From Pardosa pseudoannulata (lineage: Eukaryota; Arthropoda; Arachnida; Araneae; Lycosidae): a DNA stretch of 64,000 nt. How positions within the stretch are numbered: the first letter of the stretch is position 1; each line of letters opens with the position of its first letter. Location of the stretch: assembly GCA_032207245.1 (NCBI GenBank), contig CM063506.1:20118675-20182674 (forward strand), written 5' to 3'. A program made the translations under genes and the position numbers. The notes under the pieces were generated by a model. The model saw only the letters and a program-made list of their open reading frames with translations. It was not told the DNA's origin and ran no database searches. Shown here in pieces: positions 1 to 12,100 of this stretch.

Positions 1-85
1 AAGAAATATAATAAATTAAGGTTTTTATAAATTTATAATAATGAAACATTTACCTTTATGCATGCATTATTTATATTTTAAAGCT

Positions 86-1106
86 GCAGCAATTTTTAAC
101 CCAAATCCGTTTAAAAAAACAATTAAAAGGGTGGACCGTAATACGAAATAAAACAAATTTTATTTTTATTTTTAATTTTTCAAATATTTATGTTAGTGTT
201 ATTTACGTAAAATTACAACGACAATAAACATTAACTATACTGTATTAATAATCAAACACCTTACCTTCCTCCCGAATCATGAGGGTTAAAATATTATTAT
301 TTTATACATTTTAGTTATTTACATACCATATATTATTAATTTTAATTGTATTTACTAGAGATTAATGTTAAGGATAATAAGAATCGTAGCTGATTGACAT
401 TTCTTCCAGCCATGACGAATAAATAAAATATTCAATAAAAATAAATATGATAATTACACGATTAAAAAATAGTAAATATGTTAAATGCAATCTAACGATG
501 CGACTAACAAACATAATCACCAAAAGTTTAAACGTTGATTTAAGGAAATATAATGCGTTTTCTTGTGTTTTTTTGACAAATGTGAACTGATACATTTGTA
601 AGCAACAAAAACGTATAATTTGAGTTGCAACACTACTATACTGTTAGGTTAGAATTTTAAACGCATCGTTAGCTTGCGTTTTCTAAATAAGCAATACCTT
701 AATTATTCCTTTATAATTAATGATAACTGCACAATAGCCATAAATATAATTTATAACTTTCTTTCCACACAACTTCCACTGACTGGTTGGATAGAGCACG
801 TACACGTAACGTGAGTCAGTTGGTTGTATACGTAATGGTCGATTGACAGAATATTCTAGAACACTCAAATTTCAACTTAACCTGTCCAACCCTACTCAAA
901 GACCAGGTTTACGTTGGTTACTATCAAGTCTTAAAGTACATAATATGTGATATTTATTACAAACATTAACAACTAAAATTCTATGTTTCAACTGTATATA
1001 GTCAAAATGACTAAAACTATATAGGCAGTAGAAAAATTCAATTGGGCTGTAAAAAGTTTTTAAATGGACCGCATGAGGCCTATGCATCACGGGTTGGGCA
1101 TGCCTG
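86..1106 (+). mobile_element. hAT-like non-autonomous element, older copy
   Basis: Two stretches match the better-kept element at 5942-6821: about 97-360 against 5955-6330, and 850-1106 against 6591-6821. The right end (1091-1106, GGGTTGGGCATGCCTG) is identical to that element's terminal repeat. The left terminal repeat is too decayed to place, so the start is approximate, and no target duplication could be found. The middle differs from the other copy. No transposase is encoded; short ORFs here are chance. Confidence 0.55.
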
Positions 1107-1294
1107 GTTTAGAGAATGTTTCTTTATTCTAACAACCTCAAAGGAGCATTTGAGAACGTTACAGGATATTTGTTATTATCTAGCATTCGAATGCATATAT
1201 ATTTATATACCTGTACATATATGTATACGAGCGTTGCCTTTTAAATTAAAAAAAAAAAATAGGTTGAAAAAGAATTTTTCGGGGACGAACTGTT

Positions 1295-2328
1295 TTATTT
1301 CTTTTTAAAATATTCACTTTTAATATTTATACACTTTTCCATCCGTTCAAACCAATTTTTGAAACAGTTTTTCCACTGAAGTTGACATCTCAGAAACGTG
1401 GTTTGGGAAGTCATCAACATCGTCTTCAGGTGATGAAAATCGCAGCCCACGCATTTTTTGTTTGTCATAAGGGAACAATAAAACGTCGTTAGGCGACAAA
1501 TCAGGAAAATATGGGCAATGGATCACTATTTAGATTTTTTTTTATCCTTCAAGGAATCAATTGTTTCACGTGGTGTGTGTAAACTGGCGTTGTCGTGATG
1601 AAGAATGATGCGTCGATTTTTGTTGTTTTTCCTGATTTCGTTGATGACTTTCGGCAGACAAATTTCTGTATACCACTTAGCTTTAACAACTTTTCGATCC
1701 TCTAAAGGAATGGTTGTGATATGTCCTGTAAGGCCGAAGAAACAAGCATTCATTTTCGTGGAAGTGTTTCGTGAACGAAAAACTTTCGTGGGATTCAGTT
1801 CATCTTGAAACACCCAGACAGTGGACTGTTGTTTAGTTTCCGGCTCATATGAATGCATCCAAGTTTCATCGCCTGTAACGATGTTATATACAGATTTTTT
1901 CGTTCCCAATTTTCTTACACCAATTTGCACGGGCCTCTTTTTGAGCTTCTGTCAAATTGTGCGGAATTCATCTGGAACAGATCTATTTAGCAGCTAAATT
2001 CGTGCAAAATCGAATGTATTACAGTCTGTGATATGCCAAGGGATGCCTCAATCTCACGATACGTGCCATGCCGATCTTCTTCAATCATCTTGAGCATAGC
2101 TTCGATGTTCTTTGGAACCACTACCGATTTTGGTCGTCCTTCATGAGATTCATCACTGACTGACAAACGCCAAGATGGAAATCTGCAAACCAATTATAAA
2201 CTGTCTTTTCTGATGGTGCTTCACTACCAAAAGTTTCACGAGGCGATTCTATGCATTCTGGTCAAGTGAGTCCTTTCTTAAAATTATAAAAAAATCCCCC
2301 AACTGAAGCCTTCACGAGTTATTTCCAT
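1295..2328 (-). pseudogene. mariner transposase pseudogene
   Basis: A mariner-family transposase read on the minus strand, from an ATG at 2328 to a stop near 1295, close to the usual length of about 345 residues. Visible in order are the N-terminal helix-turn-helix region (HEGRPKSVVVP, then REIEASLGIS near 2030-2150) and the catalytic domain with TGDETW (first Asp), ILHHDNAS (second Asp) and PDLSPND (third Asp, about 1475-1510), the DD34D pattern of mariner. The frame is broken several times: near 2200-2290, near 1930-1990 and near 1525. The long open piece is 1526-1930. It cannot give an active enzyme. I could not define the terminal repeats with confidence. Confidence 0.9.
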
Positions 2329-2637
2329 TTTTTTTTCTCACTTACTTGCTTCTTTTATGTAGCCTACACACTATGGCCAAATGTTCACCACTCCAGTACT
2401 GGTCCAGATGGCGACTTTGAGCGATGGTTCAAGGGCTGCATCCCCACACGGGGCGACTAAATGAGCAGAGCGCGTACATGCATCCAAGAATCTACTGCGC
2501 ACTTTGGTATAGCATGCTGGTTGTATTTGATCTTCGGGGAAAAACATTAAATTAATTAATGTAATTAAAGTAAGTATTAATTAAATTTTAAGTAAACTCA
2601 ATCATTTGACCTCCCAAGCCCCCCTCCTTCTGGCTGC

Positions 2638-2816
2638 GCCGAACGATGGCCGAATGGTTAGGGTGCTGGCCTTTGGAACCGGAGTTCGTGGGTTCGAATC
2701 CCACAATGGCATGGATGTTCGTAGCCGTTCGGAATCGGCTTTAAACAGTAGGTCCCGGTCTCATTAGCCCTCGTGTTGCAAAAAGTAGACCGTAGCGCTC
2801 CAAACCAAACCAAACC
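2638..2816 (+). mobile_element. tRNA-derived SINE, full length with perfect target duplication
   Basis: A 179-bp SINE that serves as the reference copy for this window. The head is tRNA-like, with an A box near 2647-2657 (TGGCCGAATGG) and a B box at 2691-2701 (GGTTCGAATCC). The tail is (CCAAA)n. A perfect 10-bp target duplication, TTCTGGCTGC, flanks it at 2628-2637 and 2817-2826, which fixes both ends and shows it moved as a retroposon. It is not a tRNA gene, because the sequence past the B box does not close an acceptor stem. Confidence 0.88.
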
Positions 2817-2829
2817 TTCTGGCTGCACG

Positions 2830-3240
2830 CCTGCCTTAAGGACCGGTTTATTACGAACACTCGGATTTAAAGAATAAATGTTACGGTCTTTTTGTGCTCG
2901 TTTATAAACGAGTTCGACTGTATGTCATAATTTGAAAAAATATAATAGAAGTGTTAAATATGTGAAATCTTCATAATAAAAATTTTATATTTAAGGATTT
3001 TCTTTAGTCTATAGCTTGTGTTTGAACCCTCAACTTCTTTCTCCTTGTGTACACCATTGAATTAGTCCCTGCGTATGCTCCCATTATAAACTGATTTTAT
3101 CTTTTTTTTTTTTTTTAAAGAATTGCAATTTAAAGACGTAAATTTTTTTTTATGAGCAATACCGTTGAGTATCATTTGAGATCTTTACAAAAATGAAGCG
3201 AAAGTCTGCAAATTGACTAATAAATTTATAATTAAAAGGA
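2830..3240. other. AT-rich stretch, nothing identified
   Basis: This stretch between the SINE and the GC-rich start of the MADF-BESS gene has homopolymer runs but no coding or repeat signal that I can support. Confidence 0.3.
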
Positions 3241-3548
3241 GGTCATCGCTTCATCCATCCCACGATAGATGAGAGAGACGGGAAAAGATCGATTCACGAT
3301 CTGCCTGCGTGGTGTAACTGGGAGAACATCGTCCAGATGGCAGCACCAAAAAGCGAATTCTTTTTGTTCTGCATGGCGCGAATTCTGTTCGGAATCACGC
3401 AACGCCACGCACCGCCCTTCAGCGACACACGTCATGGCTCATCGATCGTATTCGTCACGCACTTACCTCACGCTACGTGACGTGCCAGTGAGCGTTGCAC
3501 TCGGGCTGTGCGTGGTACATGTAGCCGCGTGGCAAGGGGAAGCCAAAG
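3240..3548 (+). promoter_or_regulatory. GC-rich 5' flank/5' UTR of the MADF-BESS gene
   Basis: About 300 bp directly before the first coding exon is much richer in G, C and CpG than the surrounding AT-rich DNA. It carries several ACGT cores, including one around 3469-3486 where TCACG and CGTGA face each other. The contrast in base composition and the position suggest a CpG-rich core promoter and 5' UTR. No TATA box is evident. An in-frame TAG at 3522-3524 shows that coding does not extend upstream of 3549. Open frames on both strands here look like by-products of composition. Confidence 0.45.
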
Positions 3549-3678
3549 ATGGAGAAGCGCCTGATCAAGAAGGTCTACGAGCATGATCTGCTGTACAAAG
3601 TTGATAGCATCCACTACAGGGACAAACAGATGAGAGCTGCGGCGTGGTCAGAGATTAGCCAGGAGCTCGGCCTACCAG
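3549..3678 (+). CDS. MADF-BESS gene, coding exon 1
   Basis: Encodes residues 1-43 and the first base of codon 44, the N-terminal half of the MADF domain. It starts at an ATG with a good context (AAGATGG) and ends at CCAG|GTAATG, donor at 3679. The phase-1 donor is completed by CC at the start of exon 2 to give an Ala codon. Confidence 0.85.
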
Positions 3679-6600
3679 GTAATGAATGCAGCCAACACAC
3701 AGGTTGCAAGTATATTTTTGTTGCTTCCTTTCAAAAGCGCGCGGGCAGTTTGGGGCTCATGCCATTCCTGATTCTCTCGCACAGTTGTCATTCAGTGTGT
3801 GGTATGTTTGGTAACAAAGTTTCGACGATACGTTTCTTGTCTAAGACGTATTGAGGTGACTCGCAGTTAGCGAGTGATTAATTGTTTCATCCTTTTTATA
3901 TCTTTAAAGATGTCATTAATTTTTGAATACGCTCTCATTTTTGTAAAATTAAAAGTCTGTAACCCCTCTCCCACTTTTTTCCCCTTTCGGACGAAGGTGA
4001 TGTGACTTTATAAAATGGCTGACAGAATGCAAGTTGATTAATCTCAATTTCAATCTGCATTTTAAAATTAACTGTGGTCACGCAAGGTTTACATTTATGT
4101 TTGTGTATTTTTGTGGAAGGATGGGTAAACGGATAAAATTTCCAATAATGGCTGCTAAGCAATCACAGAACTCATGTATTAAAATATTCCTTATATCCGA
4201 AATAGAAATAAGTATAGGATTACGATAAGTATGGAATTTCTACAAATGCGTTCATTATTTATATTAAAATTAAAACCAATGAATTTATATAAGTCTGATT
4301 TTTTTAATTCTATGTTGTATCGAACTCTTTAGTCGGATGTTAGCCTTTGACTGCACTGAAAAAATATTAAGGAGTTGGGTACAATCTATTTACGGAAGAG
4401 TTCGTTTAAATAGATGAATTTATATATTTGGAATATTCTACATAAAAAGTGATTATAGAAGCATATAATCTTGTTCAGTTACGATAGCGATAGGAAAAAT
4501 AAACACTGTTTGGAACGAAACACTGTTTCCTAATTGCTTTCCTTAAGTCTCGGTCACATTATAATCCTCTTGTAGCAAATGCCGAACAAAGGTCGACTAA
4601 TTAGGGAGCTGATCTTCGGTACCGGAGTTCGTTGGTTCGAATACCACTTTGGCATGGATATTCGTAGCTGTTTGGAATCGGCTTTAAGCAGTAGGCCCCG
4701 GTCTCATTAGCCGCCGTGTTTCAAAAAGTAGTCCGTAGTGTTTTTAACCAAGCCAAAACCAATCCTTGTGTATTAAAGCAGTTAGACTTTAGGCTAAAAA
4801 TAAAGCAAACCTTATTACTTTCTTTAAGAGTATATATTTCAGCACGGAAAGTTCTCTTTGGGGAACACTGCTGTGTTTTGAATTTTGTTTACGCTTTCTG
4901 TGTATACACAAGTATTTCAATCTGCATTTTAAAATTAACTGTGGTCACGCAAGGTTTACATTTATGTTTGTGTATTTTTGTGGAAGGATGGGTAAACGGA
5001 TAAAATTTCCAATAATGGCTGCTAAGCAATCACAGAACTCATGTATTAAAATATTCCTTATATCCGAAATAGAAATAAGTATAGGATTACGATAAGTATG
5101 GAATTTCTACAAATGCGTTCATTATTTATATTAAAATTAAAACCAATGAATTTATATAAGTCTGATTTTTTTAATTCTATGTTGTATCGAACTCTTTAGT
5201 CGGATGTTAGCCTTTGACTGCACTGAAAAAATATTAAGGAGTTGGGTACAATCTATTTACGGAAGAGTTCGTTTAAATAGATGAATTTATATATTTGGAA
5301 TATTCTACATAAAAAGTGATTATAGAAGCATATAATCTTGTTCAGTTACGATAGCGATAGGAAAAATAAACACTGTTTGGAACGAAACACTGTTTCCTAA
5401 TTGCTTTCCTTAAGTCTCGGTCACATTATAATCCTCTTGTAGCAAATGCCGAACAAAGGTCGACTAATTAGGGAGCTGATCTTCGGTACCGGAGTTCATG
5501 GGTTCGAATACCACTTTGGCATGGATATTCGTAGCTGTTTGGAATCGGCTTTAAGCAGTAGGCCCCGGTCTCATTAGCCGCCGTGTTTCAAAAAGTAGAC
5601 CGTAGTGTTTCTAACCAAGCCAAAACCAATCCTTGTGTATTAAAGCATTAGACTTTAGCTCTAAAAATAAACCAAATCTTATTACTTTCTTTAAGAGTGT
5701 ATATTTCAGCATGGAAAGTTCTCTTTGGGGAGCACTGCTGTGTTTTGAATTTTGTTTACGCTTTCTGTGTATACACAAGTTTGTGTAAATGAATTGGATT
5801 TAATACTTGAATGATGTCATGCAAAGTTCTTCTTTGGGAAGAGTACTTTCTCTGATAAATGTTTAGCATAGAATAGTTAATTTGGGTATTGACTTACCAT
5901 ACCCAAATTAACCCTACTGTTACAATTATATTCTTCTACACCATGGGTGCCCAACCCAAATCGGTTAATGGGCCAAAAAAACAATTTACTTAACGGAGGT
6001 GGGCTGCGCATATAAAAATAAAACAATAAATTATTCAAAATGTTTTATCGTGAAATATACAAAATGTGCATTTTTACAATGCCAGCTGCGACCAAGTTAT
6101 GTTATACATATATCCTAACTACAACGACAATAAACATTAACTATACTGTATTTATAATCACCCCCAACACCTTACCTTCCTCCCTAATCATGAGGGTTAA
6201 AATATTATTATTATATTTATACTATAAATATATATTGTAGTTTATTCACAAGCACTACCACATGTATTATTTTAGAATTAATGTGAGATTTGTGTTTGTA
6301 TTTTACTAGAGATTTTGTTAATATCAACGAATAATGTAGTCGATGCGCATCGTAGCTTATTCGTCATGTTTTTATCAAGCAACCTACTGCGACATTTTGT
6401 TTTTACCAGGTTTAATTTGGAAAAAAAGAATTCACAGCGATAAGTAGTTCCAAATGCTGATGTAATGCACATTGCCAATCGTCTTAAATTTGGAAATTTA
6501 TCTTCGGAGATATATTTTTAATAATATTCAATCTTATTCCTTTCGTAGAGGCATTTTAGCTCAACATTTGATTGCAATTCTATTAGATATATTCTAGAAC

Positions 6601-7509
6601 ACTCAAATTTCAACGTAACCTGTCCAACCCTATTCAAAGATCAGGTTTACGTTGGTTAATACCAAGTCTATCGTACATAATGTGATATTTATTATTGCAA
6701 ACATTAAGAACTAAAATTCTTCAACTGTATATAGTCAAAATAACTAAAACTATGTAGACAGTTGAAAACTTCAATCAGGCCACAAAAAGTTTTTAAATGG
6801 GTCGCGGGTTGGGCATGCCTGTTCTAGACGAAAACCCAAAGTAAATTTCCGGCAAATACAGACTATGGTTTCGAATCCTACTGTTGGAAGCAGTAGGTTC
6901 GGGACTAATTAGCCCTGAAGATTTAAGAACTAATCATAGCACCCTAGACTTGAAAGAAGAATGTTTATATTGAAATATATAGTTTAAAACTCCTTTAAGT
7001 TGTTCTTAATTGAGATGACCGAACAATGATTGAACAGGTTACACACCTTCTTCCAGTACCAAAATCTGTCGGTTCGAATCTTATTGAAGGAATGAATGTT
7101 CGTAGCCATTTATAATCGGCTTTAAACTGTATATATCAGTGTAATAAGTTTTTGTGGCAGAAAAATATAGACCGTAGAGCTCCAAACCAAATCCGCTCCA
7201 AAAATTTAATCGAGATGTATACATGAATATACTTAAATATTTAAAATAAGATGATTTATATGATAATAGAACAAAAAGAAAATATAGAAATTTTAATTTA
7301 GAATTCACTTTTTTTTTCAAACAACATAACACGAATGATCTGATTTTACCGTTTAGGATTGCCTATATATAAACAAAAAAAAACATTTTCAAAGATGATT
7401 CAATATAGATGTAATTTTATAGTAGTTTTAATATAGATGCAGTTGTACTCCTACTAAACGTACATTATTCTAGTGGTTATATTTTTAAGTACATTATTGT
7501 AATGAGTAT

Positions 7510-7546
<37 letters not shown>

Positions 7547-7548
7547 AA

Positions 7549-7628
<80 letters not shown>

Positions 7629-8328
7629 TTTTTGCAATCAATTTCATGTTGAAGAAGACATACAAAAAATTCCGAACCCCTTCTCTGAGGGCACAAACTG
7701 TAGCCCTAGTGGTCAATTTAGGTTAGAGTTGTAAGGAAAATTCTCAGGGGTTTTCAAATCTGAAATCAAGGGCTAAAAATTCCCGCGTCCTTCTGCATCT
7801 CCTTTTTGTTTTGAAACTTCCTAAATTGTCCGCTAGGGCAATGTAGAATTATTATTGGTCACACCCCCTCTCTGAGGGCGCAAACTGTAGCCCTAGTGGT
7901 CAATTTAGGTGAGGGTTGTAAGGAAAATTCTCAGGAGTTTTAAAATGTGAAGTCAAGGGCTAAAAATTCCTACGTCCTTTTGCATTCCCCTTTTTAACCT
8001 TTAACCTAAATTGACCACTATGGCTATAGTTTACGCCCTCACAGAAGGGGTTTAACCAATAATAACTCTACATTGCCCTAGCGGACAATTTAGGAAATTT
8101 CCAGACAAAAAGGAGATGCACTCTGTCGGAGGCAGATTTTTCTACAGATTTTCCCACAGATGTTGACCAGGTATTAAGGACATTTTTATATATACTTCAT
8201 GCTAGCTGACCCCTCAGTTTGTCCTGTCCCTATGATGAAGTGGGTCCCGTCCTCCAACGTTATCTTAATAAAAGTCTTTAGCTGAAACGGTTTTTTTATA
8301 TATGCAACCACCCATATATAGAAGTCCG

Positions 8329-8412
<84 letters not shown>

Positions 8413-8608
8413 TTATGAAATTTAATTTTATTATGAATGGTTAAAATGAATCTTCCACAGTGTAGTAAAGCATAATATTATATTTTAAAATACTCACTAA
8501 TGATACCGTGGGCTAAAGCAGGCATATCCAACGGGATCGGCCGTCTGACGGGGTGTATTGGAAATGCATAAAAGCTGTATTCCCCATTATATATCTATAT
8601 CTATCTAT

Positions 8609-8706
<98 letters not shown>

Positions 8707-9142
8707 AAGGAAAATTCTCAGGGGTTTTCAAAACTTAAATCAAGGGTAAAAATTCCCGCGTCATTTTCTATTCCCCTTTTTAACCCCTAACCTAAATTGA
8801 CCACTGGGGCTACAGGTTACGCCCTCAGAGAAGGGGCCTGGCCAATTATAAACCTACATGGCCCTAGCGGACAATTTAGGAAATTTCCAAATAAAAAGGA
8901 GATACACGCTAGCGGAGACAGATTTTTCTAGAGATATTTTTCCCACAGATGTTGACCCAGGTGTTACTTGTCTTGTACATAGAACTTCATGCTAGCTGAC
9001 CCTTTAGTTTGTCCCTATGATGAAGTGGGAACCCGTCCTTCAAAGTTATCTTAATAAAGGTCTTTAGCTGAAACGGTATCATTTTTATGGCCATGACTGC
9101 AACCCCCCATCGAGAAGTCAGTCTCATTACATATATATATAT

Positions 9143-9196
<54 letters not shown>

Positions 9197-12100
9197 TTAT
9201 AATAAAAAAATCCGTTGAATAATATCCTGGGTTGAAGGATATGCGATAGAGAATTACATTAATGCTAAAACACGGCTTAGGTCAACTTAGCTCAAATTCA
9301 ATTTTATTTTGCTTTTTCTAAAAATACCACTATGAGACTTCAACAAAAAATATTCACATCTTGTAATATAATATAAATAACAAACTATTAAAGCAACATA
9401 AAATGAAAAAAACATCTAAGTCGGGCACAAATAAAGAGAGAGAAAATACGCAGACAACTGTTTCATTGCTGCAAGCACTATTTTCAATCCAAGAGCATAC
9501 AGTAGCTGATGAAAGCAGACCCAGCATTAAAATTACATTAACTAGATCTTTATTAGTTCTGTGTTTATAATTCTTTATCTGAAATCACGGGATGGTTAAT
9601 TCTGATCATTAAACCCCGTTCGAATTGGAGATTTAGAATGAAATGATTCAAAGCAGTAAGATCATTCTTTTAAATTTTGAATTGCTTTCTTCAAGGAAGT
9701 GATTTAAATTGCTTTCAACGCTTAAATAACTATATTTTGAAGTAGAAATCATTAAAGTTCTCAAAACGTGATGCCAGTTTTTTCACCTTTAAAACTAAGA
9801 TCAATCTAGGTTTGCTTCGGTTAATAAGAATTCTGTCATTAAAAAGGTTTACCTGACTGAATCCTATATTCTATATAAACAAACTACTAGTTGTTTATCA
9901 GGAAATGAAATCTGTCGAGTATAAAGTTAAAACAGGAACTATGGACAGCATAGTTTAAATTTTCTACTAAGGAAAGTGTTCAGGTATTCAAAGCAATTTA
10001 AACTTTCTTCAAAAGGCAGTTCCGAATAAAAGAGAATATTATTATTTTGAATTTTAAAGAGTTGTCCAGTTTGTGTAGACTACTTAAAAATAATCAAGTG
10101 TTGTACCATAGAAAAAATAGATAGGACGTCACAGAAAAATTAAAAGAGGAGGTAAGATGACTTTGAAAGACCATAGTAGTTTTAAAGCGGTTTAATACTT
10201 TCAAGGAATGTACCACGCAACGTAATACAAACTACGGTTGGGTTTGCATCCCATCGCTGACAAGATGTGTTTAACTGAAAGGTGCCGAATGGTTGGTTGG
10301 TTGGTTGGAATTTAGTGGCGCTAATTCCTGAAAGGACAAACTGCGCCAAACATGACGAAAATAAAAACAAAGTAACAGATAAAAAAGCAAAAAAAGTACA
10401 AGAGAAAGGAATTTTGAGGATGAAATAGAAGAAACAATAAACTAAACGTTAAAAGCACATAAAAATCAAACAGAGATAGTAAAATAGAAAATATATAAAA
10501 GATAGATTATTACATTATAAGAAAATTAAAAAACAAAATTGAAAATTGATAAATTCTAAATAATAAAAATTGTTAAATTGAAAATTAATACTTAAAAATA
10601 GAAAATAAAGATTAACGTACAAAATAAAAATTACAGAATTCAGATTTCATAATAAAAACCTTTACAACGGAGAAAGGGAAATAAGCATGGATGTGACGCT
10701 TCACCGATCATTGTGTCAAGATTCGGTGATAAATTAAAAATTTTTTTTTTATATATATTGATCTGAGACAACAACACGATGACAAAATGTGTGCGACTGT
10801 GTAAGGTGTCTTACAATACGCACACTGTGGCGATGCCAATGGCAATACGCCACGGATAGGGGGCTCCTCTTCAGTACCGGATGTTCGTGACTTCAAACAA
10901 CACTGCTATTATGCCGAACGATGTCTGAATGGTAGAATGCTACTCTTCGGTACCAAAGCGGGTTCGAATCCCGATGATGGCAAAGATGTTTGTAGACGTC
11001 CGGAATCGGCTTTAAGCAGTAGGACCCGGTCTTCTTAGCCCTCGTGTAGCAAAACAGTAGACTATAGCGCTCCAAACACAAACAAAACCACTGCTGTTAT
11101 AGATGTTCGCATCGTTCGGAACCGTATTTAAGTCGAAGGTCCAGGCATCAATAGCCCTTGTAAAATAATACAGTCAGTACCGGCTATATGGTCACCCGCT
11201 TATAAGGCCGCACCGCTTATATGGTCAGTTTTCTAAAGTCCCGTCTAACTTAATAGGGAACATATGTTAAAGCGCACTGCTTACACAGTCATTTTCTTTT
11301 TCTTGTTACCCGTTATATGGTCAGTTTCCGTTTTTATTTTAAGAAGTTAGTTCGAAATCGGAGAGGACCTGAATTCAAGCCTTTATTTCCCTCCCTTTTC
11401 CCCTTTCTTGTTAGTGTAGACTCTTCGTCGGATTTTCTCACCTCTTTGTTCTCTTGCCCCTTGACAAGAGGTGGACATCTGTCTGTTTATTGGTTAAAGT
11501 AATCTCCACCTGCCTAAGTTGAAATTGAGACTAAACAAGTAAAAGAAAATTTTGTTACATTTGGATCGTTCGTCACGAATAAGAACGTTAATTTTTTAAT
11601 TATGGCTTCGAAAAGAAAGAATTTATTATTTACTGCCAAAAATTAATTGATCGAAAAATTAAAAAAAATCTAATCTTTCAAAGGCTGCTTCCGCCAAAGC
11701 ACATTCGATTACCCGGACGACATTAAACAACATTTTAGCTGCCAAACTTTGCTTTTCAAGAGTTGAAATCGGTGATCAAGAAAGAAAACGCCATAGCTTG
11801 TCACCTTATGGGAATGCGGATAAGGCTGTTCAGTTATGGATTGAATGCACTGTATATGCAAAATAGGGTTGTATTGTTCCGCATATATGGTCACCTTCCT
11901 TATATGGTCTGATTTTTCTAGACCGCTGAGCTGACCATATAACCGATACAGACTGTAATAATAAAAAAAGATCACAGTGCTCTGAACTGAACCAATCAGG
12001 ATGCGAAGTTTGTAGCCCCACGTTTGGGGGTTAACTTTCTTCCTCAATATTATGATTAGGAAAAAAAAGAAAAACAGATATTCAGATAAAACTTCTGAGA

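Larger units (their letters stand above)
4048..5781 (+). repeat. 867-bp tandem segmental duplication
   Basis: 4048-4914 and 4915-5781 are near-identical copies in direct orientation with a constant offset of 867 bp; for example the TTTCAATCTGCATTTT start recurs at 4915, and the run ending TGTATACACAAGT closes both. Each copy contains the same SINE. Only a few substitutions separate them, so the duplication is young. It lies in intron 1 of the MADF-BESS gene. No gene is in it. Confidence 0.95.

Noticed and set aside
2638..2730. tRNA gene suggested by good A and B boxes
   Set aside because: The sequence has a perfect target duplication, a CCAAA tail and many copies, and no closing acceptor stem; it is a SINE.
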